NCBI GenBank assembly: GCA_009781185.1
Contig: WQYP01000008.1
Location: forward strand, 1-53,987
DNA length: 53,987 bases
Direction of reading: 5' to 3'
Source of the DNA: Phycisphaerales bacterium
GTDB taxonomy: Bacteria; Planctomycetota; Phycisphaerae; WQYP01
Part shown: in pieces, positions 18,197 to 27,600 of the stretch
Position numbering within the stretch: the stretch's first letter is position 1
Layout of the letters: each line of letters opens with the position of its first letter
Made by a program: the position numbers and the translations under genes
The notes under the pieces: model-generated
What the model saw: only the letters and a program-made list of their open reading frames with translations
Told to the model about the DNA's origin: nothing
Database searches by the model: none

Positions 18197-18366
18197 ATCT
18201 ACTTTCTCCTTTTCAAGGTAGAGTTCCTAAGCCTGCCACGATTCATCCTTCCATCTCCTTTGATTCCGTTTCCTGACCACTCCATTCCGATGTCACACAT
18301 GTGCTGAGTCATCGTATCGCGATGCGCAAAGCGCCTCAAGTATACCTTGCCGCCATAGTGGCCGTC

Positions 18367-18609
18367 ATGGCTACCAAACCCAATCACACCTTGAGTTACC
18401 GAAAAGTCCCGCCCCTGCTGCGGCAGATGCGCGAGGACGCCAATCTCACGCAGCGGCAGTTGGCCGCCAAACTTCGCAAGCCGCAATGGTGGGTGGCGAG
18501 GATTGAGACCGGCTCGCGCCGCATCGACGTAACCGAGTTCATCTTCTTCTGTCGCGGTTGCGGTCATGATTCCGCCGCCGCTCTGCGACAACTCAGTCGC
18601 CACATCTGA
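18367..18609 (+). CDS. Small Xre-family HTH regulator
   Basis: 80 aa from ATG 18367. Single HTH_3 domain: LRQMREDANLTQRQLAAKLR, KPQWWVARIETGSRRID, then FIFFCRGCG. No clear ribosome site, so the message may be leaderless, as may those of the next two genes. It is transcribed away from the PDZ-ankyrin operon and may regulate it or itself. Confidence 0.7.
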   Translation: MATKPNHTLSYRKVPPLLRQMREDANLTQRQLAAKLRKPQWWVARIETGSRRIDVTEFIFFCRGCGHDSAAALRQLSRHI

Positions 18610-18750
18610 TCCGCACTCTATCATCGCTGTTTCTCGTGTTGCCGCTTTCCTGCCGTGTTATTGCACTATTTCTTCACAATTGGCGGCAATTCTACATTAA
18701 TCGCATTTTGCGATCAAACGGCACTCTGTTTGACCATGCTGTACATCATC

Positions 18751-19038
18751 ATGGTCGATTCGATGTTCACTGCAGCTTCTTCTCAGTTGGCCGCCGCTTT
18801 ACGAGAGCTGCGCCTTGATGTCGGGCTTACTCAGCGCCAATTGGCCCAGTTATTGGGGCGAGAACAGAATTACATTGCCCGCCTCGAACAAGGCCAGCGG
18901 CGGATTGATTTGGTCGAGCTGATCCAGTTTTGCCGAGCCTGCCAACAAGACCCTCAGGAGGTCATCTCCGCCCTGACCGCTCGACTGGTCCCTTTGGTCC
19001 CCATCAGACATCGACGTACCTCACGCCCTCAGCGCTGA
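18751..19038 (+). CDS. Small Xre-family HTH regulator (paralogue)
   Basis: 95 aa from ATG 18751. Single HTH_3 domain: LRELRLDVGLTQRQLAQLLG, REQNYIARLEQGQRRID, LIQFCRACQQD, with a basic tail RHRRTSRPQR. Clearly similar to the protein at 18367-18609 (shared GLTQRQLA, ARLEQGQRRID and FCRAC positions). No Shine-Dalgarno. The open frame extends to 18655 without support. Confidence 0.72.
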   Translation: MVDSMFTAASSQLAAALRELRLDVGLTQRQLAQLLGREQNYIARLEQGQRRIDLVELIQFCRACQQDPQEVISALTARLVPLVPIRHRRTSRPQR

Positions 19039-19058
19039 TTTTTGCGGATTGCCCCCAT

Positions 19059-19087
19059 TTTACGAATGTGGCGAATCAGCCTACAAT
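19059..19087 (+). promoter_or_regulatory. Promoter for a leaderless DUF2461 message
   Basis: TTTACG (19059-19064), a 17-base spacer and TACAAT (19082-19087) lie only 9 bases before ATG 19097, which has no Shine-Dalgarno. Transcription would begin at or within a base or two of the ATG. Confidence 0.5.
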
Positions 19088-19096
19088 CCGTGCATC

Positions 19097-19840
19097 ATGG
19101 TTACTCGCTTCCCCGGTTTTCTGCGGCAGATGCCGACCTTCTTCAAGTCGCTGGAGAAAAACAACCAGCGTGAGTGGTTCACGCCACGTAAGGAAATCTT
19201 CGAGACCCACGTTCGTGGACCGATGATTGAGCTGGTCGCATTACTCAACGAACGTCTCCGAGATTTCGCTCCTGAACACGTCACCGATGACCCTGCCAAG
19301 CTCATCTACCGCATCTACCGTGACACACGCTTTTCCAAAGATAAAACGCCCTACAAGACGCACATCGGCGCAACCTTCTCCCACCAAACCCTCTCCCGAC
19401 ATGGCGGTGCTGGATATTACTTTGAAGTTTCGCACCGTTGCGTCGGCATCGCAGGCGGCGTTTACATGCCTAGCCCGGAAGAACTCCAAACGATCCGCGA
19501 AGCGATCGCCGCTGATCCGAAAAGGTTTCTGGGCTTGGTGGAGGATCGTAAGAATCGCAAACTGCTCGGCCCGTTGCAGGGCGAACGATTGACGCGGCTG
19601 CCCAAGGCGTGGCAGTCGGAGGCGTCGAACCCAGCAGCGGAATACTTGAAGTTCAAGCAGTTTTACTGGTACGTGGAACTGCCGGCCTCGCTGGCCCTTA
19701 CCCCACGATTACCCAACGTCCTGACGCGTTATTTCCAAGCCATGTCGGAAGGTCTCGCTTGGTTCAACGAAGCGTTGTTGGCCGCTCGCCGCCGTGAGGA
19801 GGAACAATCGCGGCCGAAGAGACCCAAACCCATGTGGTAA
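19097..19840 (+). CDS. DUF2461 family protein
   Basis: 247 aa from ATG 19097. Matches the DUF2461/TIGR02453 family along its length: FPGFLRQMPTFFKSLEKNNQ then REWF at the start; IYRIYRDTRFSKDKTPYKTH then IGATF in the middle; GGAGYYFEVSH; GVYMPSPEELQTIREAI; and a C-terminal region ending in RRREEEQSRPKRPKP. The biochemical role of the family is unknown. It has its own promoter and is convergent with the defence-type operon to its right. Confidence 0.88.
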   Translation: MVTRFPGFLRQMPTFFKSLEKNNQREWFTPRKEIFETHVRGPMIELVALLNERLRDFAPEHVTDDPAKLIYRIYRDTRFSKDKTPYKTHIGATFSHQTLSRHGGAGYYFEVSHRCVGIAGGVYMPSPEELQTIREAIAADPKRFLGLVEDRKNRKLLGPLQGERLTRLPKAWQSEASNPAAEYLKFKQFYWYVELPASLALTPRLPNVLTRYFQAMSEGLAWFNEALLAARRREEEQSRPKRPKPMW

Positions 19841-20027
19841 GCGACAATTTCCCTATCAAAATTGGTTGTGCGATAGCTACTTCCGGTCGCATCTATTATG
19901 ACGCAAAATCAGCGATTATTTAGGCTATCTGCCCCATTCTGTAGGTACGAGATGCCAAAAAACCTTGTTCTTGAGATTGTTGTGTGCGATTTTACCAACC
20001 GTCAAGAGTAGCGTACTCAAATGATTG

Positions 20028-20816
20028 TCAAGACGCCTCCTCAGTGTCGAACTTCAAATCGAGAGGGCCGAAGTCCAGTTCGTCACGCGGAGTGTCGGCG
20101 GGCGAACGGTCATCCGCATCCTGAGCCAGTCTTATGCCAAAAATGGGACGGCGGAACCATCGCGGCTTGATGCCAGACACGCGAAAAAGGGGAGCGGCAC
20201 CTTTGTGCCCTAAGATTTCAGTATGCATGCTGAATGAGCGAACGCACTTCAGATTCAGGGCCGCATTCGCCAGAGGTAGGCTACCCAATTGCAAGTCACT
20301 CTCGGCGGTCAGTTCAAGGCGTCCGCCGTTGTTTCCGCTTATCAGAACAGCTATCGAATCAGCCTTGATAATCTGGGTAACTACGACCCAGTTCTTTGCC
20401 CAATGACCAGATCGATATCTGTCGATGATTGTGTCTCCCAGTGATAACTGGTCTGCGATGACCGGCATCACACATTCGCGAGCCTCAAAGAGTACGCCAC
20501 TCTTACCTTTGAAATCGATCACGACGCCAGCTTTAGCCTCAACCAAAGCGCTGTCTGGTGGGACCGGAGTGCCCCTCGCCTTAAAAAGCACATCAATGGA
20601 CGAACTCGAACGGTAGGAGATGTCCTGCTTGGCTCCTTCTTCGGTCACATTGAAAGGAATCCTCACGGAGGTCTCGCTCAGGCTAGAGCGTGGCACAAAC
20701 ACGTTTTGTTCCATGACGCCAATCATGCCCAACTGTAGCGGCGCAGCAGGTGGCCAGTTCGCGACGAATCCGAAGCGATTGTACATTTCACGCGTATACA
20801 GATTATGTGGACTCAA
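20028..20816 (-). CDS. Beta-rich hypothetical protein, partner in the HExxH unit
   Basis: 262 aa if started at TTG 20816, which has AAGGAGG six bases upstream; ATG 20822 directly abuts that site and ATG 20786 has none. A decayed copy at 22672-22740 keeps the TTG but not the ATG 20822. Mostly predicted beta strands (YNRFGFVANWPPAAPLQLG, ALVEAKAGVVIDFKGKSGVL, WVVVTQIIKADSIAVLIS), then PLFRVSGIKPRWFRRP and an acidic tail (DELDFGPLDLKFDTEEA). No signal peptide, membrane helix or known catalytic motif. Its length and acidic C-terminal tail would allow activation by proteolysis, but I cannot assign it to gasdermins. It is 73 bases downstream of an HExxH gene. Confidence 0.6.
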   Translation of the reverse strand: MSPHNLYTREMYNRFGFVANWPPAAPLQLGMIGVMEQNVFVPRSSLSETSVRIPFNVTEEGAKQDISYRSSSSIDVLFKARGTPVPPDSALVEAKAGVVIDFKGKSGVLFEARECVMPVIADQLSLGDTIIDRYRSGHWAKNWVVVTQIIKADSIAVLISGNNGGRLELTAESDLQLGSLPLANAALNLKCVRSFSMHTEILGHKGAAPLFRVSGIKPRWFRRPIFGIRLAQDADDRSPADTPRDELDFGPLDLKFDTEEAS

Positions 20817-20889
20817 GATCATCCTCCTTATGCAGGTGACACGTTTCGTCAACATGGGTGAATTCTCGGCAGCTCTCGTTGGTTATCTC

Positions 20890-22578
20890 CTAGATGGATG
20901 GCCACCACTTGTACAAAAGCGGTAACAGGCTGTTCGCCACAGACGATACGAATTCCCTTGGGGTGTTCGATAAATCAAGCGTAAGGGTTCCCTGTTGCTC
21001 TTGATACTTCTCGTACCAACTCAAGTGTGCTTGCGCCACGCTCGTGACGAGGCGACAGGTATAACCTGGTATTCCTGCAAGCTTGTATATTTTTATGATC
21101 GTATCGTCAAATGGCCCGAAGTTTGACATGCTGAAACGAGCCACATAACTAACCGTCGTCGCAACGGTTTCCGCCTTACGTGCTGCTCCAGTGACTTCTT
21201 CGAGCCAATCTACCAGATTCCCATCTACATACCAGAGAACCTGGTCTCCATCAGGAAGAAAGAGGCTGGCATCTGGCTTCCGGACGAAGGTCGCATTAAT
21301 AATCTCATTGGTTGTACGGGTATAGTCAGAAGCGTCGTGGATCGCCACGAGTAAGGTGAGCGGTACCACTGGGTGACCTTCCTCAACGTGGGATCGCCGA
21401 TGTCGGAGCCAACGAACAACATGCTCTTCCGATGTTGAGCCGATGATCGTTTGTTTCTCAGCGTCGTCCTTTCCGACAGACAATGCCTCGAAGATCCACG
21501 TTCTTCCCTTTTTTTTGAAGTCAGGACAGCCCACAAGTGTCATGGCAGCCAATGGCGAATCCCGCAATGAGTCATCCTGTAGTACATGGTCGTTCCGTGA
21601 CGGAACTTGCCAAGCAAACGGATTCATAATTTTGGCGTTACCCGCGCCCCAAGCCTCGGCTTTCCGCAGTTGGTCAGGGGCATCTCCTAGACGAGGTTGA
21701 TGATACAACACAAAATCTATCTCGAAGTTTCTTAGCAGAGCCTGCAGTTGAAGGTAGAGCGGTTCGTCAGCTTCTGCTGGAAAAATGGGAAAATCCGCGA
21801 GTTTCTCAAATGTACCCCACAGGTTTTTTACAGAAAGAGCAATCTCTACTTGCTCGGTATCTACAACTTTGCCAGCTTCAACCCACGCATCCTCGTCCTG
21901 TAGATTCCAAGTACGCCATCCACGCTCGGCACAGAACATATCAGCCGTCGCCTGCAGACGTCCCATCAGGTCGCTCCACTCAGAAGCCGACAGCCTATCG
22001 CAGGTCTCAAGCAATGATTTAAGGCGAAAGTCTGGCGACTCATTTTCCGCAAGCGTAATGGGTGTTTGGAATCCGGTAGCAACAAGGCGTTCCAGCAACG
22101 GTGACCTGAAGGCAGTCGAGGCGATGTTCCATCCCACGAGATACTGCAAGTAGGACGATTTTACGCGGTGATCCAAAACTCTTTTCATCACGTTGAAGTA
22201 GTTGCTGTATTCTGTATCAAGCCGTGCCAAAACGGAGTCGTGGCTATCAGACTGCATGACCTTTACGCATAAATAGGTAGCCCCCACTTCCTGTGCAAAC
22301 CGAGACCTTTGGATGAGCTTGTCGGCGCTTGTAGCTAAATGTTTCGGGGTTGTGATACCACTTTCTCCCGCCTGAGCCAGCATCAGGAGAACTCCAAGCG
22401 ACAGACCATCCGGCGTTTGGGTGCAAATCCGTTCATGAACCGACTCATGATGTTGGACTGCGGGGTCGTGAGTGGCGGTCGCCATGATCGCCGTGTGATC
22501 ACCCGTGTAATATCCCGCGAGGACGGATTTAAGTTCCATGGCAAACGGAGCGAATCGGATGAAGCTGGCTCGGCTCAT
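20890..22578 (-). CDS. HExxH-motif protein, copy 3
   Basis: 562 aa. Aligns end to end with the 24490 copy and the C-terminal half of the 1101-aa protein. The N-terminus has FIRFAPFAMELKS, then VQHHESVHERIC with H44-E-S-V-H48. The following TPDGLSLGVLLML recalls zincins of the type HExxHxxQ...T..G. The C-terminal half includes KGRTWIFEALSVGKDDAEKQ, LTLLVAIHDASDY, VLWYVDGNLVDWLEEV and the terminal LLPLLYKWWPSI. A metallopeptidase role is inference: the strict zinc-protease signature is not met and a third ligand is not identified. The ribosome site is weak. Confidence 0.72.
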   Translation of the reverse strand: MSRASFIRFAPFAMELKSVLAGYYTGDHTAIMATATHDPAVQHHESVHERICTQTPDGLSLGVLLMLAQAGESGITTPKHLATSADKLIQRSRFAQEVGATYLCVKVMQSDSHDSVLARLDTEYSNYFNVMKRVLDHRVKSSYLQYLVGWNIASTAFRSPLLERLVATGFQTPITLAENESPDFRLKSLLETCDRLSASEWSDLMGRLQATADMFCAERGWRTWNLQDEDAWVEAGKVVDTEQVEIALSVKNLWGTFEKLADFPIFPAEADEPLYLQLQALLRNFEIDFVLYHQPRLGDAPDQLRKAEAWGAGNAKIMNPFAWQVPSRNDHVLQDDSLRDSPLAAMTLVGCPDFKKKGRTWIFEALSVGKDDAEKQTIIGSTSEEHVVRWLRHRRSHVEEGHPVVPLTLLVAIHDASDYTRTTNEIINATFVRKPDASLFLPDGDQVLWYVDGNLVDWLEEVTGAARKAETVATTVSYVARFSMSNFGPFDDTIIKIYKLAGIPGYTCRLVTSVAQAHLSWYEKYQEQQGTLTLDLSNTPREFVSSVANSLLPLLYKWWPSI

Positions 22579-22671
22579 GCAGTTAGCTTAGCACAAAATC
22601 TCACCGAATGCTTAAGGCAGGTGAAAGTGACCTGGAAAAAGGCGAGGTTAATGCAGCAGGCTCTTGAAGTG

Positions 22672-22740
22672 TCAATCGAGGTTCACGACGAACCCGAATC
22701 GGTTGTACATATCTTGCGTATACAGATCACATAGCCCCAA
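22672..22740 (-). pseudogene. Remnant of a second copy of the 20028-20816 partner gene
   Basis: Read on the minus strand from TTG 22740 it gives LGLCDLYTQDMYNRFGFVVN then a stop two codons later. The intact partner gene begins LSPHNLYTREMYNRFGFVAN. Upstream bases, including the ribosome site, also match. Everything after about residue 20 has been lost. It lies between HExxH copies 2 and 3, at the place the partner gene holds after copy 3. Confidence 0.8.
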
Positions 22741-22813
22741 GATCGTCCTTCCTATGCAGGCGGCACGTTCTGTCAACGTGAGTGAATCTTCAGCAGCACT
22801 CGCTGGCTATCTC

Positions 22814-24490
22814 CTAGATAGATGGCCACCACTTGATCAAAAGCGGTAACAAGCGGTTTCCCACGGACGATACAAGCCCCTCCGCGTCATTCGATGAACC
22901 AAACGTAAAGACTCCCTGCTGCTCTTGATCCCGCTCGTACTTGCCCAAGTGAGCCTGCGCCATTTTCGTAACAATACGACATACATAGCCTGGCGTCCCT
23001 ACAGGTTTGTATATTTTGAGGAACGTGTCGTCAAATGGCATGGGGTTTAACGTAGTACCGAGGCGAATCGGCTGGCCAACCACCATCACAACAGTTTTCA
23101 CCTTATGTGCCGCTTTAATGGCTGCTTCGAGCCAATTTACCAAATTCCCGTCTACATACCAGAAAACCTGGTCTCCATCGTGGAGAAAGGGGCTGCCGTC
23201 TGACTTCTGGACGAAAGTTGCGTTAACAATCTCATGGGCTGTGCGAGCATAGTCCGACGCGTCGTGGACTGCCACGAGCAAGGTGAGCGATGCCACCGGA
23301 TGGCCTTCTTCAATGTGGGTTCGCCGACGTTGGAGCCAATGAACAACGTGCTCTTCTGATGTCGAACCGATGATCATTCGTTTCTCTGCATCGTCCTTCC
23401 CAGCAAACAATGCCTCAAATATCCACGTTCTTCCCTTTTTTGGGGAATCAGGACGGCCCATTAGTGTCATGGCTGTCAATGGCAAATCCCACAACTGCAA
23501 CACGAGGTCATTCCGTGGCGGAACTTGCTTGGCAAACGGATTCACTATCTCGGAGTTGCTCGCGAACCAAGCCTCGGCTATCCGTATCTGGTCAGGAGCA
23601 TCTCCCGGACTAGGTTGACGATACCGCGCAAGGTTTATCCCGAAATTTCGCAGCAGAGTCTGCAGTTGAACGTAGAGCGGTTCGTCAATCACTGGAAGAA
23701 ATGAAAAAGCCGCAAGTTTCTCAAATTCGCTTCGCATGCTTACAGATATTGCTATTTCAACCTGTTTGGCGTCCGCTGCTTTACCTGCTTCAATCCACGC
23801 ATCCTCGTCCTGTAAATCCCAAGTACGCCATCCGCGCTCGGCACAAAACATATCGGCCGTTGCCTGCAGACGACTCATTAGAGCGTCCCATTCAGAAACC
23901 GACAGTCTATCGCAGGTTTTAAGCAATGACTTAAGGCGAAAGTCTGGCGACTCATCTTCCGTAAGTGTAACGGGTGTTTGGAATCCGGTGGCAACAAGGC
24001 GTTTCAGCAGCGGTGACCAGAAGGCTATTGTGACGATGTTCCATCCCATGAGATACTGTAAGTAAGACGATTTTACGCGGTGATCCAAAACACTTTTCAT
24101 CTCGTTGAAGTAGTCACTGTACTTTGGATCAAGCCGCTCCAGAATTGAGTCGTGGCTATCAGACGGCATTTGCTTCACGCCCAAATAGGTAGCACTCACT
24201 TCCTGTGCAAACTCAGACCTATTGAAGAGTTCCTCGAAGCTTGCGGCTAAATGCCCAGGGGTTGCAACGCCATTTTCTCTCTCCTGAGCTAGTGTCAAGA
24301 GAATTCCAAGCGACTGACCATCTGGCGTGCAGTTACAAATCTGTTCATGGATCGACTCGTGATGTTGGATCGCGAGGTCGTGGGTAGCGGTCGCCTTGAT
24401 CACCGTGCGATCACCCGTGTAATATCCCGCGACCATGGATTTAAGTTCCATGGCAAATGGAGAGAATTGGATGAAGCAGGCTCGGCTCAT
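22814..24490 (-). CDS. HExxH-motif protein, copy 2
   Basis: 558 aa from ATG 24490; a TTG two codons earlier is possible. Same layout as copy 3: FIQFSPFAMELKSMVAGYYT, IQHHESIHEQIC with HESIH two residues lower than 46-50 depending on the start, TPDGQSLGILLTL, then GRTWIFEALFAGKDDAEKRM, VFWYVDGNLVNWLEAA and terminal LLPLLIKWWPSI. No signal peptide or membrane helix. The ribosome site is poor, as for copy 3, although both frames remain intact over 1.6 kb, so selection for function is likely. Confidence 0.72.
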   Translation of the reverse strand: MSRACFIQFSPFAMELKSMVAGYYTGDRTVIKATATHDLAIQHHESIHEQICNCTPDGQSLGILLTLAQERENGVATPGHLAASFEELFNRSEFAQEVSATYLGVKQMPSDSHDSILERLDPKYSDYFNEMKSVLDHRVKSSYLQYLMGWNIVTIAFWSPLLKRLVATGFQTPVTLTEDESPDFRLKSLLKTCDRLSVSEWDALMSRLQATADMFCAERGWRTWDLQDEDAWIEAGKAADAKQVEIAISVSMRSEFEKLAAFSFLPVIDEPLYVQLQTLLRNFGINLARYRQPSPGDAPDQIRIAEAWFASNSEIVNPFAKQVPPRNDLVLQLWDLPLTAMTLMGRPDSPKKGRTWIFEALFAGKDDAEKRMIIGSTSEEHVVHWLQRRRTHIEEGHPVASLTLLVAVHDASDYARTAHEIVNATFVQKSDGSPFLHDGDQVFWYVDGNLVNWLEAAIKAAHKVKTVVMVVGQPIRLGTTLNPMPFDDTFLKIYKPVGTPGYVCRIVTKMAQAHLGKYERDQEQQGVFTFGSSNDAEGLVSSVGNRLLPLLIKWWPSI

Positions 24491-24512
24491 GCACAAAATT
24501 TTACTGGGCGAT

Positions 24513-24612
24513 TAAGGCAAGTGAAAGTGATCTGGACATAGGCGAGGTTAATTTTCGAAGTGTCCATCGAGCGTTTCGTCAACGTGGGTAAATCCTCGGC
24601 TGCTTTCGTTGG
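24513..24612 (-). repeat. Spacer repeat between HExxH copies 1 and 2
   Basis: The segment matches the spacer at about 22612-22680 joined directly to 22765-22813: TTAAGGCAAGTGAAAGTGAT, AGGCGAGGTTAAT, GAAGTGTCCATCGAG, then CGTTTCGTCAACGTGGG. The partner-gene remnant seen in the other spacer is missing here, so this is a more advanced deletion. Confidence 0.7.
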
Positions 24613-24619
24613 CTGTCTC

Positions 24620-27600
24620 CTAGATGGATGGCCACCACCTGTACAAAAGCGGCAATAGGCGGTCCACCACAGACGATGCGAATTCCTTTGTGTCGTCCGA
24701 TGAGTCAAACGTAAGGACTCCTTGGGACTGCTCGTACAAATCCAAGTGCTTCTGCGCCATCCTCGTGAGGATACGACAGGTATGGCCTGGTATTCCTGTA
24801 AGCTTGTACATCTTGATAACCGTGCCATCCAATGATTTGAAATTTGACGTAGTATCGGTACGAACCACATGGCTAATCGCCATCACAGCCATTTCCATCT
24901 GACGTGTCACTCGAATGATTTCTTCGAGCCAATCCACCAGATTCCCGTCTACATACCAGAGAACGAGGTCTCCATCGGGGAGAAAGAGGCTGCCGTCTGG
25001 CTTCCGGACGAAGGTCGCATCAATAATCTCACGAGTTGTGCGGGCATAGCCAGAAGCATTGTGGATCGCCACGAGCAAGGTGAGCGGTGCCACGGGGCGG
25101 CCTTCCTCAATGTGAGTTCGCCGATGTCGGAGCCAATGGACAACATGTTCTTCTGAAGTCGAACCGATGATCGTCCGTTTCTCGGTGTCGTCCTTCCCGG
25201 CGAACAAGGCCTCAAATATCCACGTTCTTCCCCTCTTCTCGAAATCAGGACACCCCACGAGCGTCATGGCTGCCAATGGCGAATCTCGTAGCGAATCCGA
25301 CTGAAGTACAAGATCATTCCGTGGCGGGACTTGCCTGGCAAACGAATTCACAATCTCGACGTTACACACGTTCCAAGCGTCGGCTTTCCATAGCTGATCG
25401 TGGACATCGCTTGGACCAATTTGCTTATGCACCGTAAGATTTATCCTGAAGTTTTGTAGCAGAGCCTGTAGTTGAATGTAGAGTGATTCGTCAACTTCTG
25501 GATGAACAGGAAAATCCGCGAGTTGTGCAAATGTGTTCCGCAGGTCTACAGAGAGAGCCAATTCTACTCGCGTGGTATCCACAGCCTTGCCTGCTTCAAC
25601 CCACGCCTCCTCGTCCTGTAAGTTCCAAGTACGACATCCGTGTTCAGCGCAGAACATATCAGCCGTCGTTTGTAGGCGACTCATTAGAGCATCCCACTCA
25701 GAAACTGGCAGCCTGGCGCAGGTTCCAAGCAATGATCGAAGACGAAAGTCCGGCGTCTCCTCTTCCGCAAGTGTAACGGGCGTTTGGAATTCGGCGGCAA
25801 CAAGGCGTGTCAGCAACGGCGACCAGAAGGCCAGCGTGACAATGTTCCATCCCACGAGATACTGTAAGTAGGATGTTTTTACATGGCGATCTAAAACATT
25901 TTTCATCTCGTTGAAGTAGCTACTGTATTCTGGAGGAAGCCGTTCCAGAATTGAGTCGTGACTATCAGGCGGCATTGACTTCACGCCCAAATAGGTGGCA
26001 CCGACTTCCTGTGCAAACCGAGACTTTTGGATGAGTTCATCGGCGCTTGCAGCTACATGGCCAGGGGTTGCGACGCCATTTTCTCTCACCCGCTTCAGCA
26101 TCAGGAGAGCCCAAAGCGACAAACCATCCAGTGTGCTGGTGCAAATCCGTTCATGGATCAACTCGTGATGTTGGACTACAAGGTCGTGCGTGTCGGTCGC
26201 CATGATCGCCGTGCGATCACCGGTGTAATATCCCGCGACCACGGATTTAAGCTCCATGGCAAACGGGGAGAACCGCAGGGCTGTAAGATCGTGAGTATTG
26301 ATAGTCATGATCCGACCTCCCGCGCAATATTCCGCTATCATGGATTTGAGCTTCATGACAAACGGAGAGAACCGGATGAAGTTGGCTCGGTTCATGCCGT
26401 CAGCGTTGTCATTTTTTTTCACTTCGATGTGATTTAAAAGTTCTCGGATTTTGATGGTGTATGGGTGATCGTTCCCCAATAACTCCAGCACCGTCCGACA
26501 TTCTGCTTCCGCTTCGTCATCTTTATTTTGGGCACATAGCACAATAGCCAAATTGTAGTAGCTGGTAAGCGTATCATGATGCTTGGCTTCCAAAACTTCT
26601 TTTTGCAGTTTTAGCACAGCGCGATACGCCGCTTCTGCCTCAGCATGCTTGCCTTGGGCATATAGCGCACCCGCCAAATTGTTATGACTGCGAAGTGTAT
26701 CAGGATGCTTCGCAGTCAAAATCTCCACCCGCGCGTTCAGCACTGTCCGAAACTCCGCTTCTGCTTCAGCATATTTACCCTGGGAAAAAAGTGCAGCCGC
26801 CAGATTATTGCGACTGGCAAGCGTATCAGGATGCTTACCCCCCAGAATCTCCTCCCGCAGTTTCAACACGGCTCGATGCTCTGTTTCCGCCTCGGTACAT
26901 TTGCCTTGATCATTTAGTACATTTGCCAGATTACTGCGACTGGTAAGCGTATCAGGATGTCTGGCTCCCAGAGCCTCTTTTCGCAGCTTCAGCACAGCTC
27001 GAAACTCCGCTTCCGCATCAGTGTGTTTACCTTGGGCATTTAGCGTAACAGCCAGAATGTCGCAGCTGTTAAGCGTAGCCGAATGTTTAGCTCCCAGACA
27101 TTCTTTCCGCTGTTCAACCACCTTTCGCGAAATATCTTCCGCATCACGATAATATCCTGCGTGATATAAAGCGTAGGCCAATGCACTCTGTATTTCCGCC
27201 CAGCGGATTGGGCATTGTTTGGGGTCGGTATATTGAGCAGCTTCTTTGAAGTGGCGGATAGCGTCTTCGTAACGGAGTGCCTTTTCAGCCGACCATCCGG
27301 CGTTTTCATAACGCTCAATAATGTTCGCCACTCTTTGCTTTTGTTCTCGTTTTTGTTCAGGTGCATCTTCCAGAAAAAGCTTTTCCGCTTTGTCAAAGTT
27401 CCCCTCTGCGTAAGCGGCATAGGCACGAGCCAAAGGAGAGGCCGTGGAGTCGGCATTGATCTTTTGGGCCAATGCGGGCAGTTTTTTGGCGAATGTGCCT
27501 TCGGGCCAGCCGTATTCCTTATCCAACGCGGCAAAAACCTCCGCCTGGATTTCCTGCGGAGAGCGATTTTGTTCCGTCCCCTCTGCCATGCTTTGTTCTT

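Noticed and set aside
20028..20816. Assignment of the 262-aa protein as a bacterial gasdermin
   Set aside because: Length and protease-rich context fit, but I cannot see the family's N-terminal motifs or a lipidated cysteine.
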